From Allobacillus halotolerans (GTDB lineage Bacteria > Bacillota > Bacilli > Bacillales > Alkalibacillaceae): a DNA stretch of 64,000 nucleotides. This document shows, in pieces, positions 18,055 to 28,634 of this stretch. Below the pieces are notes generated by a model. That model was not told the DNA's origin, made no database searches, and saw only the letters and a program-made list of their open reading frames with translations. The translations under genes were made by a program, and so were the position numbers. Position 1 is the stretch's first letter; each line of letters starts with the position of its first letter. Location of the stretch: positions 1 through 64,000 of the forward strand of contig NZ_JAHLZF010000001.1 in assembly GCF_018967645.1 (NCBI RefSeq). The letters are read 5' to 3'.

Positions 18055-18633
18055 ATGATCTTCAAAAGATTGATCGCACTCGGTGTCATACTTACATTAA
18101 GTGCAGTGATTATATATAATCTTGTTGACGATGACCAGAATGCTCAAAACGGTTCTGATGACGGAATGATCTTCATACAGCCGGATGGCATGGATGTAGA
18201 TACAACGGATATTGAGGCTGGAGACGTGCCGCCGAACTTCCAATTAGAGACCCTTGATGGACAAACAAAACAGTTGCAAGATTTTAAAGGTAAAAAGGTT
18301 TTCGTGAATTTCTGGGCAACCTGGTGTCCGCCTTGCCGAAAGGAGATGCCTCATATGCAAGAAATTCAAGACAAGTATGATGATGTTGAAATCGTTGCTG
18401 TGAATGCTTTGAACTCTGAAACATCTGTAGACAAAGTGCGAGAATTTGTTGAGGAGAGGGATCTTACTTTTCCAATCCTGCTAGACGAATCCGGTGAAGT
18501 AACGCTTCGCTATCAAGCAATGAGCCTGCCCGTCACATATTTCGTGAATTCTGAAGGCATCATTCAGCTTCCTAAACAAGTGGGCCCGATGACATATGAA
18601 GAGATGGAGGAAAAAATAAAAAAGCTCGATTAA
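18055..18633 (+). CDS. yneN: Membrane-anchored thioredoxin-like protein (TlpA/ResA family, YneN)
   Basis: Thiol-disulfide oxidoreductase of the TlpA/ResA type, expected outside the membrane. Residues 1-23 are a membrane anchor (MIFKRLIALGVILTLSAVII); an acidic linker runs to about 60; the thioredoxin fold follows with the redox motif WATWCPPCRKEMP (about residue 95) and a cis-Pro in SLPVTYF. Position after citB matches yneN. CcdA, encoded in the same window, is the natural electron donor for such proteins, but that link is inference. ATG 18055 is preferred over an upstream GTG because GGAGGAAG directly precedes it. Confidence 0.92.
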   Translation: MIFKRLIALGVILTLSAVIIYNLVDDDQNAQNGSDDGMIFIQPDGMDVDTTDIEAGDVPPNFQLETLDGQTKQLQDFKGKKVFVNFWATWCPPCRKEMPHMQEIQDKYDDVEIVAVNALNSETSVDKVREFVEERDLTFPILLDESGEVTLRYQAMSLPVTYFVNSEGIIQLPKQVGPMTYEEMEEKIKKLD

Positions 18634-18660
18634 GTATAAAAAAGATTTAATTGGACAATT

Positions 18661-18694
18661 CTACATAGTAGATGTAAATCGAAAATCTATGTAG
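18661..18694 (+). promoter_or_regulatory. 8-bp inverted repeat ahead of the FbpB-like gene
   Basis: CTACATAG (18661-18668) and CTATGTAG (18687-18694) are perfect inverted repeats separated by 18 nt. The right arm runs into the ribosome binding site AGGAAGGAAG (18693-18702). A TTGGAC/TAAATC promoter could be drawn across the left arm. It could be an operator or an mRNA hairpin that limits translation; no canonical Fur box was seen. Confidence 0.45.
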
Positions 18695-18711
18695 GAAGGA
18701 AGTTATGATTG

Positions 18712-18858
18712 ATGCGAAGAAATAACCAAGTATCTTTTCAAACACTGATTCAACAGGAAAAAGACCGAATCATGAAAGATCCAAAAGAAATCGATAAAAT
18801 ATATGATCGGTTGGATCAGAAGTTTGAAGTGGTCAAGCAGGCTAGTCCTCATGCATAA
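18712..18858 (+). CDS. FbpB-like mini-protein
   Basis: A 48 aa charged helical protein. SFQTLIQQEKDRIMKDPKEI followed by DKIYDRLDQKFE resembles the Fur-regulated basic protein B (FbpB) family, whose B. subtilis member assists an iron-sparing small RNA; identity is moderate and iron control is not shown here because I see no Fur box. The ATG is 9 nt after AGGAAGGAAG. The gene lies between yneN and tlp, and the probable forespore promoter of tlp overlaps its stop codon. Confidence 0.72.
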   Translation: MRRNNQVSFQTLIQQEKDRIMKDPKEIDKIYDRLDQKFEVVKQASPHA

Positions 18859-18881
18859 CATTCACCTATTCTGACAAACTA
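18853..18881 (+). promoter_or_regulatory. Candidate sigma-G promoter of tlp
   Basis: GCATA (18853-18857), a 17-nt spacer and CAAACTA (18875-18881) fit the forespore sigma-G pattern GHATR / CATNCTA with one mismatch. It sits about 35 nt upstream of tlp, a gene known to be forespore-expressed in B. subtilis. Confidence 0.5.
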
Positions 18882-18916
18882 CTCAATGAATAAAGAATAG
18901 AAGGAGAGTGGTTATT

Positions 18917-19150
18917 GTGTCAGATAGAAATCCAAATCCAGATGATCGTTCGGATAACGTTGAGAAACTACAAGCAAATATTCAACATACGATTCAAAAT
19001 CTCAGAGAAGCAGAAGCATCAATGGAAACAGCTTCTGACGAACAGAAGGAACAAATACGACAAAAGAATGAGAAAAGAAGAGAATCACTAGAAGCGATGA
19101 GAGATGAAGTTCGAGATGAACATGCGTATCAGCAACGTCTAGAAGATTAA
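18917..19150 (+). CDS. tlp: Small acid-soluble spore protein Tlp
   Basis: A 77 aa hydrophilic forespore protein. NPNPDDRSDNVEKLQ near the N-terminus and LREAEASMETAS are family hallmarks, shared with B. subtilis Tlp. It supports the view that the organism makes endospores. The GTG at 18917 is preferred, 9 nt after AAGGAGA (18901-18907); the in-frame GTG at 18908 abuts the RBS. A sigma-G-like promoter lies just upstream and a terminator follows. Confidence 0.92.
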   Translation: MSDRNPNPDDRSDNVEKLQANIQHTIQNLREAEASMETASDEQKEQIRQKNEKRRESLEAMRDEVRDEHAYQQRLED

Positions 19151-19160
19151 ACTTATGGAC

Positions 19161-19202
19161 TACCTCGTACGAAAGGATTTTTTCTTTGTACGGGGTATTT
19201 TT
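19161..19202 (+). terminator. Terminator of tlp
   Basis: TACCTCGTAC / GTACGGGGTA (one G-U pair), with an inner AAAG/CTTT extension, followed by TTTTT. Confidence 0.8.
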
Positions 19203-19224
19203 ACATCGCACAAAACATTTTAGA

Positions 19225-19249
19225 TTACATAACTATTATTATGTAAACT
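19225..19249. repeat. Single copy of the TTATGTAAACT motif in a palindrome
   Basis: TTACATAA (19225-19232) and TTATGTAA (19239-19246) are perfect 8-bp inverted repeats. The right part, TTATTATGTAAACT (19236-19249), recurs in the 32-bp array at 41.2 kb and, as TATTATGTAAACT, at 47.09 kb. Confidence 0.5.
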
Positions 19250-19389
19250 AAAGTGATCATCTTCCTTGAGAAAATATTCCCTCTTTAAAATATCAAGCAT
19301 GGGCGATAACTCCTTTTCATTCATGCGGATTTACCAAAAAATATGATACGATAAGATAAGATTAAAGAGAAAAGAAAGGGAGAAGCAAA

Positions 19390-19809
19390 ATGGTTATCAA
19401 TGAAACAGATGTTGTAGTACGTTATCAAGAAACAGACCAAATGGGGGTTGTCTATCATTCAAATTATTTTGTTTGGTTTGAGATCGGACGGACCCGGCTA
19501 ATTGAGCAGTTAGGATTTGATTATTTAGCGATGGAAGAAGAGGGGATTTTAGCACCAGTCATAGACATACAAGCATCTTATAAGACGCCTGTGAGATATG
19601 GACAAACTGCGAGAGTCGAAACGAAAATATCAGAATATAACGGTTTTCGAGTAACATATTCATATAAGGTTTATACAGAAGATAATCAGCTATCTGTTAC
19701 TGGTACATCGACCCATGTTTGCGTCAAAAAATCGAATTTTAGACCGATTTCAATCAAAAAGCATTTCCCTAAACTACATGAGACTTATTTAAATGCAGTG
19801 GAGTCGTAA
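19390..19809 (+). CDS. yneP: Acyl-CoA thioesterase of the 4HBT family (YneP)
   Basis: A 139 aa hot-dog-fold thioesterase. RYQETDQMGVVYHSNYFVWFE (split around residues 11-31) contains the catalytic Asp of the YbgC/FadM type, and SYKTPVRYGQTARVETKI follows. It likely hydrolyses short or medium acyl-CoA in the cytosol; the substrate is unknown. Start ATG follows AAAGGGAGAAG. It forms a tight pair with yneQ (3 nt gap), the same order as in B. subtilis. Confidence 0.9.
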   Translation: MVINETDVVVRYQETDQMGVVYHSNYFVWFEIGRTRLIEQLGFDYLAMEEEGILAPVIDIQASYKTPVRYGQTARVETKISEYNGFRVTYSYKVYTEDNQLSVTGTSTHVCVKKSNFRPISIKKHFPKLHETYLNAVES

Positions 19810-19812
19810 AAA

Positions 19813-20109
19813 ATGGCATTTGGAATTAAAAGAGAAGAGCTTGTTCAATGGAAAAAAGAAGTTGAAAACGGAGAAATTGCTTTTTTAACACATTATTGGT
19901 TAGATCATCGTTTTCCATCCATGAAAACCGTCACTAAAGTCGGTTGTTGTGATGTAGAGAAGCTAGTTGCTTGGGGAAAGAAACATGGGTTGAAAAGAGA
20001 ATGGATTGATTTCCACGAAAAGTATCCTCATTATGACCTGATTGGAAGTTTCCAAGAAGATATTTTAAAAGCAGAAGGTATGCTTGAACAATTAAATCGA
20101 TTTAAATAG
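19813..20109 (+). CDS. yneQ: Conserved hypothetical protein YneQ
   Basis: A 98 aa protein matching the YneQ family: MAFGIKREELVQWKKEV at the start, then IAFLTHYWLDHRFP and TKVGCCDVEKLVAWGKK. Conserved His, Trp and paired Cys residues are seen, but no function is established. It starts 3 nt after yneP and ends at a strong terminator. Confidence 0.88.
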   Translation: MAFGIKREELVQWKKEVENGEIAFLTHYWLDHRFPSMKTVTKVGCCDVEKLVAWGKKHGLKREWIDFHEKYPHYDLIGSFQEDILKAEGMLEQLNRFK

Positions 20110-20111
20110 AG

Positions 20112-20159
20112 AAAGCTGTTCCTTTAATCCAAACGGATGGAAAGGAACAGCTTTTTTTT
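20112..20159 (+). terminator. Terminator of yneP-yneQ
   Basis: A 14-bp perfect stem AAAGCTGTTCCTTT / AAAGGAACAGCTTT with a 15-nt loop and a T tract. Confidence 0.92.
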
Positions 20160-20186
20160 ATGCCTATTTCAAATTGACAATCAACC

Positions 20187-20429
20187 TTATGAATGGTTAG
20201 ATTTTTCCTGTTTCTTCAGGTCAGGTACAGGATCGAAGCCGCCAGGATGGAATGGATGGCATTTCAAGATTCTTTTTATACTTAAATACAACCCTTTAAA
20301 AGCGCCAAAGCGCTGGATAGCGGTTAAGCTAAATTCAGAGCATGTAGGCTGAAACCTACATGAGGGTCCTAGAAGTGGTGAAATCCATTTCCGATACAAT
20401 TTGACTAGCCCAATCAACAAATATTTCAT
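20187..20429 (-). CDS. yidD: Membrane protein insertion efficiency factor YidD
   Basis: An 80 aa protein associated with YidC/SpoIIIJ-dependent membrane insertion. The signature is complete: [20 protein letters not shown] (residues about 10-30), then [13 protein letters not shown] and [14 protein letters not shown]. The start ATG at 20429 is preferred over the TTG at 20435 because AAAGG lies 10 nt upstream of it. It lies 21 nt downstream of folE2 and is probably read from the same transcript. Confidence 0.92.
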   Translation of the reverse strand: MKYLLIGLVKLYRKWISPLLGPSCRFQPTCSEFSLTAIQRFGAFKGLYLSIKRILKCHPFHPGGFDPVPDLKKQEKSNHS

Positions 20430-20450
20430 ACACAACAGACCTTTTTATCA

Positions 20451-21371
20451 TTATTCCGTACGTTTATCATAAGTTACCGAAGCGATTGCATCATGTAGAT
20501 GAATGGATTCTTCGTTTTCACACGCAACGTAAAACTTTTCAATGATATCAAGTTCATAAAGATCAGCAGCTACAAGGCGTACCATATCTTCGACAAATCG
20601 TGGATTTTCATAAGCCTGCTCAGTAACCATTTTTTCATCCGGTCGTTTTAAAACAGGATGGATTCTTGCACTGGCATTGGATTCCGCAGCTTCAAGCAAC
20701 ATGGCCTTCCAATCTGTTTGACGCTCATCAAAATCTTCGACAAGCTCAACTTCCATCGTCATGTTACCTCGTTGATTGTGCGCGCTATATTCACTAATTT
20801 CCTTAGAACAAGGACATAAAGTAGTCACTTTACCGGAAAGGCCGACAGTTATTTGGTGATGATCATGCTCATCATAACGAACGTGAATCCAAGCATCTGC
20901 ATGGTTCATCCCAGCCATATCTGTATAAGGGGCTTTACGTTCAAAAAACCAAGGGAACTCGACTTTCACTTCTGCGTCTTTTTGTTCAAGTCGTTCTTTT
21001 AAATCACGGGTAAATTGCTTCAATGATTCAATGCTCAAGGTAAAACCTTCGCTATGATAATGATGCAATTGTTCAGTAAATCGGCTCATATTTGTTCCTT
21101 TTGAATCTTGGGAGATCGAGGAAGCAAAGTAGAATTTACCGATTGTCGTCTGTGTCTCCGGTACCATCGAACTAGTAATTTTAATCGGATGTTTAACATT
21201 TGAAATACCAACTGCATCTAATTCAAATAAGAAATTTTGCTTTGTATTTTGTAAATCCTTCATTTTTTCTTTTTCATGAGGCTTTGTTCGAGGTCCTGGC
21301 GGTACAGAACCGAATAATTTATGTCTTTCTTCTTTACTGGGAAGTTGTTTTGGATTGTATGAGTTGTCCAT
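20451..21371 (-). CDS. folE2: GTP cyclohydrolase FolE2 (type IB)
   Basis: Converts GTP to dihydroneopterin triphosphate, the first step of folate synthesis; the IB type can use several metals and in B. subtilis is induced by zinc limitation. The 306 aa protein contains TTLCPCSKEISEYSAHNQRG (catalytic Cys region, about 205-225) and DAWIHVRYDEHDHHQ. No Zur box was found upstream; a TTGAAA-N18-TATACT promoter lies near 21424-21453, so it need not be zinc-controlled here. RBS AGAAAGGAG precedes the ATG. It precedes yidD on the minus strand. Confidence 0.94.
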   Translation of the reverse strand: MDNSYNPKQLPSKEERHKLFGSVPPGPRTKPHEKEKMKDLQNTKQNFLFELDAVGISNVKHPIKITSSMVPETQTTIGKFYFASSISQDSKGTNMSRFTEQLHHYHSEGFTLSIESLKQFTRDLKERLEQKDAEVKVEFPWFFERKAPYTDMAGMNHADAWIHVRYDEHDHHQITVGLSGKVTTLCPCSKEISEYSAHNQRGNMTMEVELVEDFDERQTDWKAMLLEAAESNASARIHPVLKRPDEKMVTEQAYENPRFVEDMVRLVAADLYELDIIEKFYVACENEESIHLHDAIASVTYDKRTE

Positions 21372-21452
21372 ATCTAGATCTCCTTTCTGGTTAAAGCAAT
21401 CTCACTGTAACCACAACCTCTAGTATACACGATTCAAAAGGATTGTTTCAAT

Positions 21453-22646
21453 TTATTGAACCGCCCCGAAGTTTGTCGGAAAGTCAATTTTATCGGTGAA
21501 TGATTGCAAATGTTTGATGGTTTCTTGGTAAATTTGATCAGCATTTTTTAAGCCATATTGATCAGCATCTGAAAGAGGGACAATCTTAAAATTCCGATTG
21601 TTCTCTGAGTAATTATACGTTGGAATCATTTGAGCATCTGAAATCTGATAACTTGTTTCATTGTGTGTTCTTTTCTTTGTGAGTTTAATTTGTGAGATCG
21701 CACGGATATTTCGATCAAGTCCATCTTGATTGGATAAAAAGTTACCTAGTGAGTACATAACAAAACGATCATGGCTATTTTCGCTTGAGACCCAATCCAC
21801 GGGTTGCAACACATGAGGGTGGTGACCGATGATGACATCGGCTCCGTTATTCGTGAGTAAATCGGCTAGATAAATTTGTTCGTCATTCGGCAAAGGTTCG
21901 TATTGTGTGCCGAAATGCATACTGACAACAACGAAATCTGTTTTGTCTTGTAAATTTTCAATATCCGTTACTATTTTTTCCTGATCAATATAATTGACTA
22001 AATAGTCTTTTCCCTCTGGGACCGGAATGCCATTCGTTCCATACGTATAAGAAAGAAAGCCGACTGAAATATCTTTTTTAGTCAGGATACGAGGTGTGTT
22101 TCGATCTTCTTCATTACGATAGGATCCAACATAGCGCATATCAATTTTCCTTAAATAATCCGTTGCATTCATGATTGCTTGCTCACCACGGTCCAATGTA
22201 TGATTGTTTGCCATGGACACGATATCCACGCCGACATATTGGAGAGCATCCGCTACCTCATACGGTGAGTTGAATGAGGGATATGTTGAAAGGCCAAGTT
22301 CTGCACCACCTAAAATCGTTTCTTGGTTAGCGATGGTTATGTCTGCATCCGAAATCAATGACTTTACAGGTTCGAACATTGGCTTGAAATTATACCCATC
22401 TTCTGTTTTGGCGTCTTCATAAACCGGTTGGTGCACGAGGATATCACCAATAGCATTCAATGTAATGGATGTTTCGTAGCTAGGTTTGTTTTTAGAGGAA
22501 AGGTTAGAATATCGAACTTCTTCGTGTGCTTCAGAGTCGAAGGACGTTTCTGTTTCTTTGTCGGAAAGTGTTGGCAAGAACAATAAAATGAGAACGATTA
22601 CGAAGAGCATTCCAATCATCAAGCGATACGCATGTATCTTTTTCAC
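21453..22646 (-). CDS. CapA-family membrane protein (poly-gamma-glutamate synthesis type)
   Basis: A 397 aa protein with an N-terminal membrane anchor (residues about 7-27) and an extracytoplasmic metallophosphatase-like CapA domain: LNAIGDILVHQPV, ANQETILGG, SMANNHTLDRG and IIGHHPHVLQPV. CapA/PgsA proteins take part in capsule or poly-gamma-glutamate handling, but no capB/capC genes are nearby, so its partner is unknown. Stand-alone copies such as B. subtilis YwtB-type proteins exist. It is followed by folE2 on the same strand with an 81-nt gap that holds a separate promoter. Confidence 0.88.
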   Translation of the reverse strand: MKKIHAYRLMIGMLFVIVLILLFLPTLSDKETETSFDSEAHEEVRYSNLSSKNKPSYETSITLNAIGDILVHQPVYEDAKTEDGYNFKPMFEPVKSLISDADITIANQETILGGAELGLSTYPSFNSPYEVADALQYVGVDIVSMANNHTLDRGEQAIMNATDYLRKIDMRYVGSYRNEEDRNTPRILTKKDISVGFLSYTYGTNGIPVPEGKDYLVNYIDQEKIVTDIENLQDKTDFVVVSMHFGTQYEPLPNDEQIYLADLLTNNGADVIIGHHPHVLQPVDWVSSENSHDRFVMYSLGNFLSNQDGLDRNIRAISQIKLTKKRTHNETSYQISDAQMIPTYNYSENNRNFKIVPLSDADQYGLKNADQIYQETIKHLQSFTDKIDFPTNFGAVQ

Positions 22647-22690
22647 TGTATATTCACCTCTTATTGTTCTTTATTCCCATCACTCAAACT

Positions 22691-23272
22691 CTAAAGCCAT
22701 GTAATTTTTGGTTCCGTTTTATTTTTGATTCGTTTAATATTATCCGTGTGACGATAGATTACAAAAGTAGCCAATAACACCGTCACGATAATCAATCCGA
22801 TATGTCTCATGAATAGCGCAACAATAACGGCGACAACGCCTGTTAGCATGGATGATAGGGAGACGTATTTTGATATCTTTAAAAAGACGAAAAACGAAAC
22901 AAAAATAATAGCAAATAATAATGGACTAACCCCAAGAAGCACACCACCAGAAGTGGCTACAGCCTTCCCGCCTTTAAATTTGGCAAACAACGGAAATGAG
23001 TGCCCGATTACCGCAAATGCACCAACGATTAAGGGTTCCAACTGTGCGGCAAAAAGATAGACAAGCACAACAGCAAGTGTACCTTTTAAGATGTCCAAAA
23101 TGGTTACAGCCAAACCGGCTTTCCATCCGAGTACTCGAAATGTGTTGGTGCCTCCAAGATTTCCACTACCGTGTTCGCGAATGTCCGTTTGATAAAAAGT
23201 TTTACCGATGACCAAACTGAACGGAATTGACCCTAATAAATATGCAATAATAGAATATATAACATAGTCCAT
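22691..23272 (-). CDS. plsY: Acyl-phosphate:glycerol-3-phosphate acyltransferase PlsY
   Basis: Transfers the acyl group from acyl-phosphate to glycerol-3-phosphate in the first step of phospholipid synthesis. The 193 aa integral membrane protein has the three family motifs: [22 protein letters not shown] (about residue 40) and [11 protein letters not shown] (about 105). The start MDYVIYSII at 23272 follows AGGGAGAG; a 19-residue upstream extension is not supported. It diverges from yneT, as in B. subtilis. Confidence 0.95.
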   Translation of the reverse strand: MDYVIYSIIAYLLGSIPFSLVIGKTFYQTDIREHGSGNLGGTNTFRVLGWKAGLAVTILDILKGTLAVVLVYLFAAQLEPLIVGAFAVIGHSFPLFAKFKGGKAVATSGGVLLGVSPLLFAIIFVSFFVFLKISKYVSLSSMLTGVVAVIVALFMRHIGLIIVTVLLATFVIYRHTDNIKRIKNKTEPKITWL

Positions 23273-23471
23273 TGAAACTCTCCCTTTACAAATAATTTTG
23301 TAACATGTTTCTTGTAAGGTAGTTACCATCTGTCTTTAAGACCTAGTGTTATTTTATCAGAAGTTATAGCAATAAAGAAGAAGTAATTATGCAAGTACCT
23401 AACTGATTAGTTGAGAATAATTTCAAAAAAAGCTATTCTAATAGGTAAGAAGCGCAAAGGAGTGAACGGTT

Positions 23472-23888
23472 ATGCAGAACCCTTCGAACGAAACGCTAAA
23501 AAATATTTTACAGAATGCCAAAACCATTGCTGTCGTAGGTCTATCCGATAAGCCGGAAAGAACATCCTATCAAATAGCGAAAATCATGCAGGAAAATGGA
23601 TATCGGATTATTCCCGTCAACCCTACAGTCGATGAAGTGCTTGGTGAAAAAAGTTATCCAACATTAGCTGAAGTACCAGAGTCAATTGATATCATCAATG
23701 TGTTCAGACGATCTGAATTTCTTCCGGATATCGCTAAAGATGCAGTCACAACCGATTGCAAAGTCTTTTGGGCTCAACTAGGTGTAGAAAATGAAGAAGC
23801 TTATGGTATATTGAAAGAACATGATTTTACCGTCATAATGGACTTATGCATTAAAGTTGTACATGCTGTACAAATCGGAAATTCTTAA
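23472..23888 (+). CDS. yneT: CoA-binding domain protein YneT
   Basis: A 138 aa Rossmann-type CoA-binding protein: TIAVVGLSDKPERTSYQIAK (residues about 18-37), RIIPVNPTVDEVLG, and DLCIKVVHAV near the C-terminus. It resembles the CoA-binding domain of succinyl-CoA synthetase alone; the ligand in vivo is not proven. The position divergent from plsY and upstream of parE is conserved in Bacillaceae. Confidence 0.92.
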   Translation: MQNPSNETLKNILQNAKTIAVVGLSDKPERTSYQIAKIMQENGYRIIPVNPTVDEVLGEKSYPTLAEVPESIDIINVFRRSEFLPDIAKDAVTTDCKVFWAQLGVENEEAYGILKEHDFTVIMDLCIKVVHAVQIGNS

Positions 23889-23899
23889 CCAATTGGTTG

Positions 23900-23930
23900 A
23901 AATCTCTGCTCTCTTGCAGGGATTTTCTGT
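23900..23930 (+). terminator. Terminator of yneT
   Basis: AAATCTCTGC / GCAGGGATTT (one G-U pair) with a 6-nt loop, then TCTGTTTCT. Confidence 0.65.
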
Positions 23931-24003
23931 TTCTATCGTGAAATGTACAGAGAACAATTAGCGAAATTAAATAGATGAGTTGTTTTGGAAGGGAGTTATT
24001 TGA

Positions 24004-25956
<1,953 letters not shown>

Positions 25957-25967
25957 GAGTGAACAAA

Positions 25968-28415
25968 GTGGCCGAAGAAGCGAATTTAATGGATTTACCT
26001 TTAGAAGAAGTTATAGGCGACCGGTTTGGACGCTATAGTAAATATATTATTCAAGAGCGCGCCCTTCCTGATGTACGGGATGGACTCAAACCTGTACAAC
26101 GAAGAATTTTATATGCGATGCACGAGGAAGGAAATACACATGATAAAGCTTTCCGAAAATCGGCTAAAACGGTAGGGACAGTCATCGGTAACTACCATCC
26201 ACACGGCGACAGTTCTGTATACGAAGCATTGGTAAGGATGAGTCAAAAGTGGAAATTACGTCAAGAACTTGTTGAAATGCATGGGAATAATGGGAGCGTT
26301 GATGGTGATCCACCAGCAGCCATGCGTTATACAGAAGCACGCCTTTCCGGTATTGCTTCCGAATTATTGAGGGATATCGGTAAAGATACGGTTGAGTTCA
26401 TTGAGAATTTTGATGATACATCTTATGAACCTGTCGTATTGCCAGCAAAGTTCCCAAATCTACTCGTCAATGGATCTACAGGTATTTCTTCCGGTTATGC
26501 AACTGATATACCTCCTCATAACCTAGGGGAAGTCATCGATGCAGTCATTTACAAAATTGACCATCCGAATGCCTCGCTGGATAAATTAATGGAAAAAATG
26601 CCAGCACCTGACTTTCCGACTGGAGGAATTATTCAAGGAAAAGAAGGAATTAAAAAAGCTTATGAAACCGGAAGAGGAAGAGTAGTCGTTCGAGGGTTGG
26701 CTGAAATAGAAGAGCTAAGAGGTGGCCGGAAGCAAATTGTCATTACAGAAATCCCTTATGAGGTGAATAAGGCAAACTTAGTCAAACGGATGGATGAACT
26801 TCGCATTGACCGGAAAGTCGAAGGCATCAACGAAATTCGCGATGAAACAGATCGAACGGGTTTACGAATTGTCGTTGAACTGAGGAAAGATGCAGATAGT
26901 CAAGGGGTTTTAAATTACCTTTATAAAAATACAGACCTTCAAGTGAATTATAATTTCAATATGATTGCAATATCCAATCGTACACCAACGCTAATGAGCT
27001 TACCGGTTCTTTTAGATGCTTATATCGATCACCAGCGAGATGTTATTATACGCCAGTCTGAATATGATTTGAATAAAGCCCAAGCAAGAGCACATATCGT
27101 TGAAGGTTTAATTTACGCTATTTCAATCTTAGACGATGTCATCGCGACTATTCGTGCTTCACAAAACAAAAAAGATGCAAAAGAACGGTTAATCGCCGCT
27201 TACAACTTTACAGAAAAACAAGCAGAAGCCATCGTCATGCTTCAATTATATCGTTTAACGAATACTGATGTGACCGACTTGGAAGAAGAGGCAAGTAAGT
27301 TAAATGAAACGATCGAGCGCTTACAAGAAATTCTCGGTAATGAAGAAGTTCTGAAGAAAGTCATCAAGGACGAGCTTCGACTAGTCAAGAAAAATCATAA
27401 TGATGAGCGACGTACTCGGATTGAAGATGAGATAGAAGACTTAACCATCAATTTAGAAGTTTTGGTCCCTTCAGAAGATATCGTTGTGTCGCTGACGCGG
27501 GATGGTTATATCAAGCGGACAAGCACTCGTTCATTTGGTGCCTCAAGCATTGAAGATCTCCAGCGAAAAGAGGGCGATGAACTTATTCAATTAATGGAGG
27601 TTAACACAACTGATACGTTACTTGTGTTCACAAACAAAGGAAACTACTTATACATCCCTATCCATGAACTTCCAGATATAAAATGGAAAGACATGGGACA
27701 ACACGTAGCGAACATCATTTCTATTCCTAGTGATGAAAAAGTGATCAAAGCCATTCCAGTACGAGAATTTACTGAGACGCAATATATTTTATCGGTCACG
27801 AAAAATGGCATGATCAAAAAGACTTCATTAAATCTGTATAAAGTTCAGCGGTATTCACGACCGATTAATGGAATGAATCTGAAAAAAGAAGATGAAGTGA
27901 TCAATGTACATTTGACGGATGGAAATCAAGAGATATTCATTGCTAACAATAAAGGGTTTGGTCTCTGGTTCCATGAGTCAGAAGTTAACCCTATAGGAAT
28001 TAAAGCCGGTGGTGTAAAATCCATGCAGCTGAAGAAAGACGAATACATTATTAATGGTGAGATTTTTGATGACTTAAGTGATCCGTCACTTTTTGTCGTC
28101 ACACATCGTGGTGCATGTAAACGAATGAATCTGTCACAGTTCGAGCAAAGCACTCGAGCGAAACGTGGGTTAGCGATGCTGAGAGAACTGAAGCGGAATG
28201 CACATCAGCTTGTTGGTTTCCATTTAGTTAGCGAAGACACAACCGTCCAGCTACGAACAGAGAAAGGTATAATTGAAACAGTTATGCCATTGAACCTAAA
28301 AACAGCCGACAGGTACAGTAATGGGTCATTTGTGGTAGACACAGATCAAACCGGACCAGTGATCGATACGCAAGTAGAGGCTCGTTACCGGGAGTATTTC
28401 ACTTCGGGTGAGTAA
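25968..28415 (+). CDS. parC: DNA topoisomerase IV subunit A
   Basis: Breakage-reunion subunit of topoisomerase IV. The 815 aa protein carries the catalytic Tyr in [11 protein letters not shown] (about residue 121) and C-terminal beta-pinwheel blades. The quinolone-determining region [13 protein letters not shown] retains Ser82 and Glu86, the wild-type state equivalent to Ser80/Glu84 of Staphylococcus aureus GrlA. The GTG at 25968 is chosen: AGGAG (25955-25959) overlaps the in-frame GTG at 25959, and the product [20 protein letters not shown] aligns with homologues. No clear terminator was seen in the 219 nt that follow. Confidence 0.97.
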   Translation: MAEEANLMDLPLEEVIGDRFGRYSKYIIQERALPDVRDGLKPVQRRILYAMHEEGNTHDKAFRKSAKTVGTVIGNYHPHGDSSVYEALVRMSQKWKLRQELVEMHGNNGSVDGDPPAAMRYTEARLSGIASELLRDIGKDTVEFIENFDDTSYEPVVLPAKFPNLLVNGSTGISSGYATDIPPHNLGEVIDAVIYKIDHPNASLDKLMEKMPAPDFPTGGIIQGKEGIKKAYETGRGRVVVRGLAEIEELRGGRKQIVITEIPYEVNKANLVKRMDELRIDRKVEGINEIRDETDRTGLRIVVELRKDADSQGVLNYLYKNTDLQVNYNFNMIAISNRTPTLMSLPVLLDAYIDHQRDVIIRQSEYDLNKAQARAHIVEGLIYAISILDDVIATIRASQNKKDAKERLIAAYNFTEKQAEAIVMLQLYRLTNTDVTDLEEEASKLNETIERLQEILGNEEVLKKVIKDELRLVKKNHNDERRTRIEDEIEDLTINLEVLVPSEDIVVSLTRDGYIKRTSTRSFGASSIEDLQRKEGDELIQLMEVNTTDTLLVFTNKGNYLYIPIHELPDIKWKDMGQHVANIISIPSDEKVIKAIPVREFTETQYILSVTKNGMIKKTSLNLYKVQRYSRPINGMNLKKEDEVINVHLTDGNQEIFIANNKGFGLWFHESEVNPIGIKAGGVKSMQLKKDEYIINGEIFDDLSDPSLFVVTHRGACKRMNLSQFEQSTRAKRGLAMLRELKRNAHQLVGFHLVSEDTTVQLRTEKGIIETVMPLNLKTADRYSNGSFVVDTDQTGPVIDTQVEARYREYFTSGE

Positions 28416-28634
28416 TCTCATTGATCCTGGAGAAAATTCTTAATGAAGAAACAATATCTTGTCCATGATACTCCGTTATCACGGGCATTTCTGTGAGGTC
28501 TTAAAATGGGTTAGTATGTAGTAAGAAGTAAAGGCATGGAGACCCTTGATTATTCATAACAAAATATTCTAGCGATTTTGATCATCCTAAATAAGAGCAA
28601 AACCTAAACGATCAAAAGTAAAGAAGGTATATAC

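Noticed and set aside
20137-20352. Plus-strand ORF opposite yidD
   Set aside because: Begins inside the yneQ terminator and is antisense to a complete YidD signature.
20451-21450. Zinc (Zur) control of folE2
   Set aside because: No sequence close to the Zur box was found upstream; an ordinary promoter is present instead.
25968-28415. Quinolone-resistance substitution in parC
   Set aside because: Ser82 and Glu86 are the wild-type residues at the two main positions.
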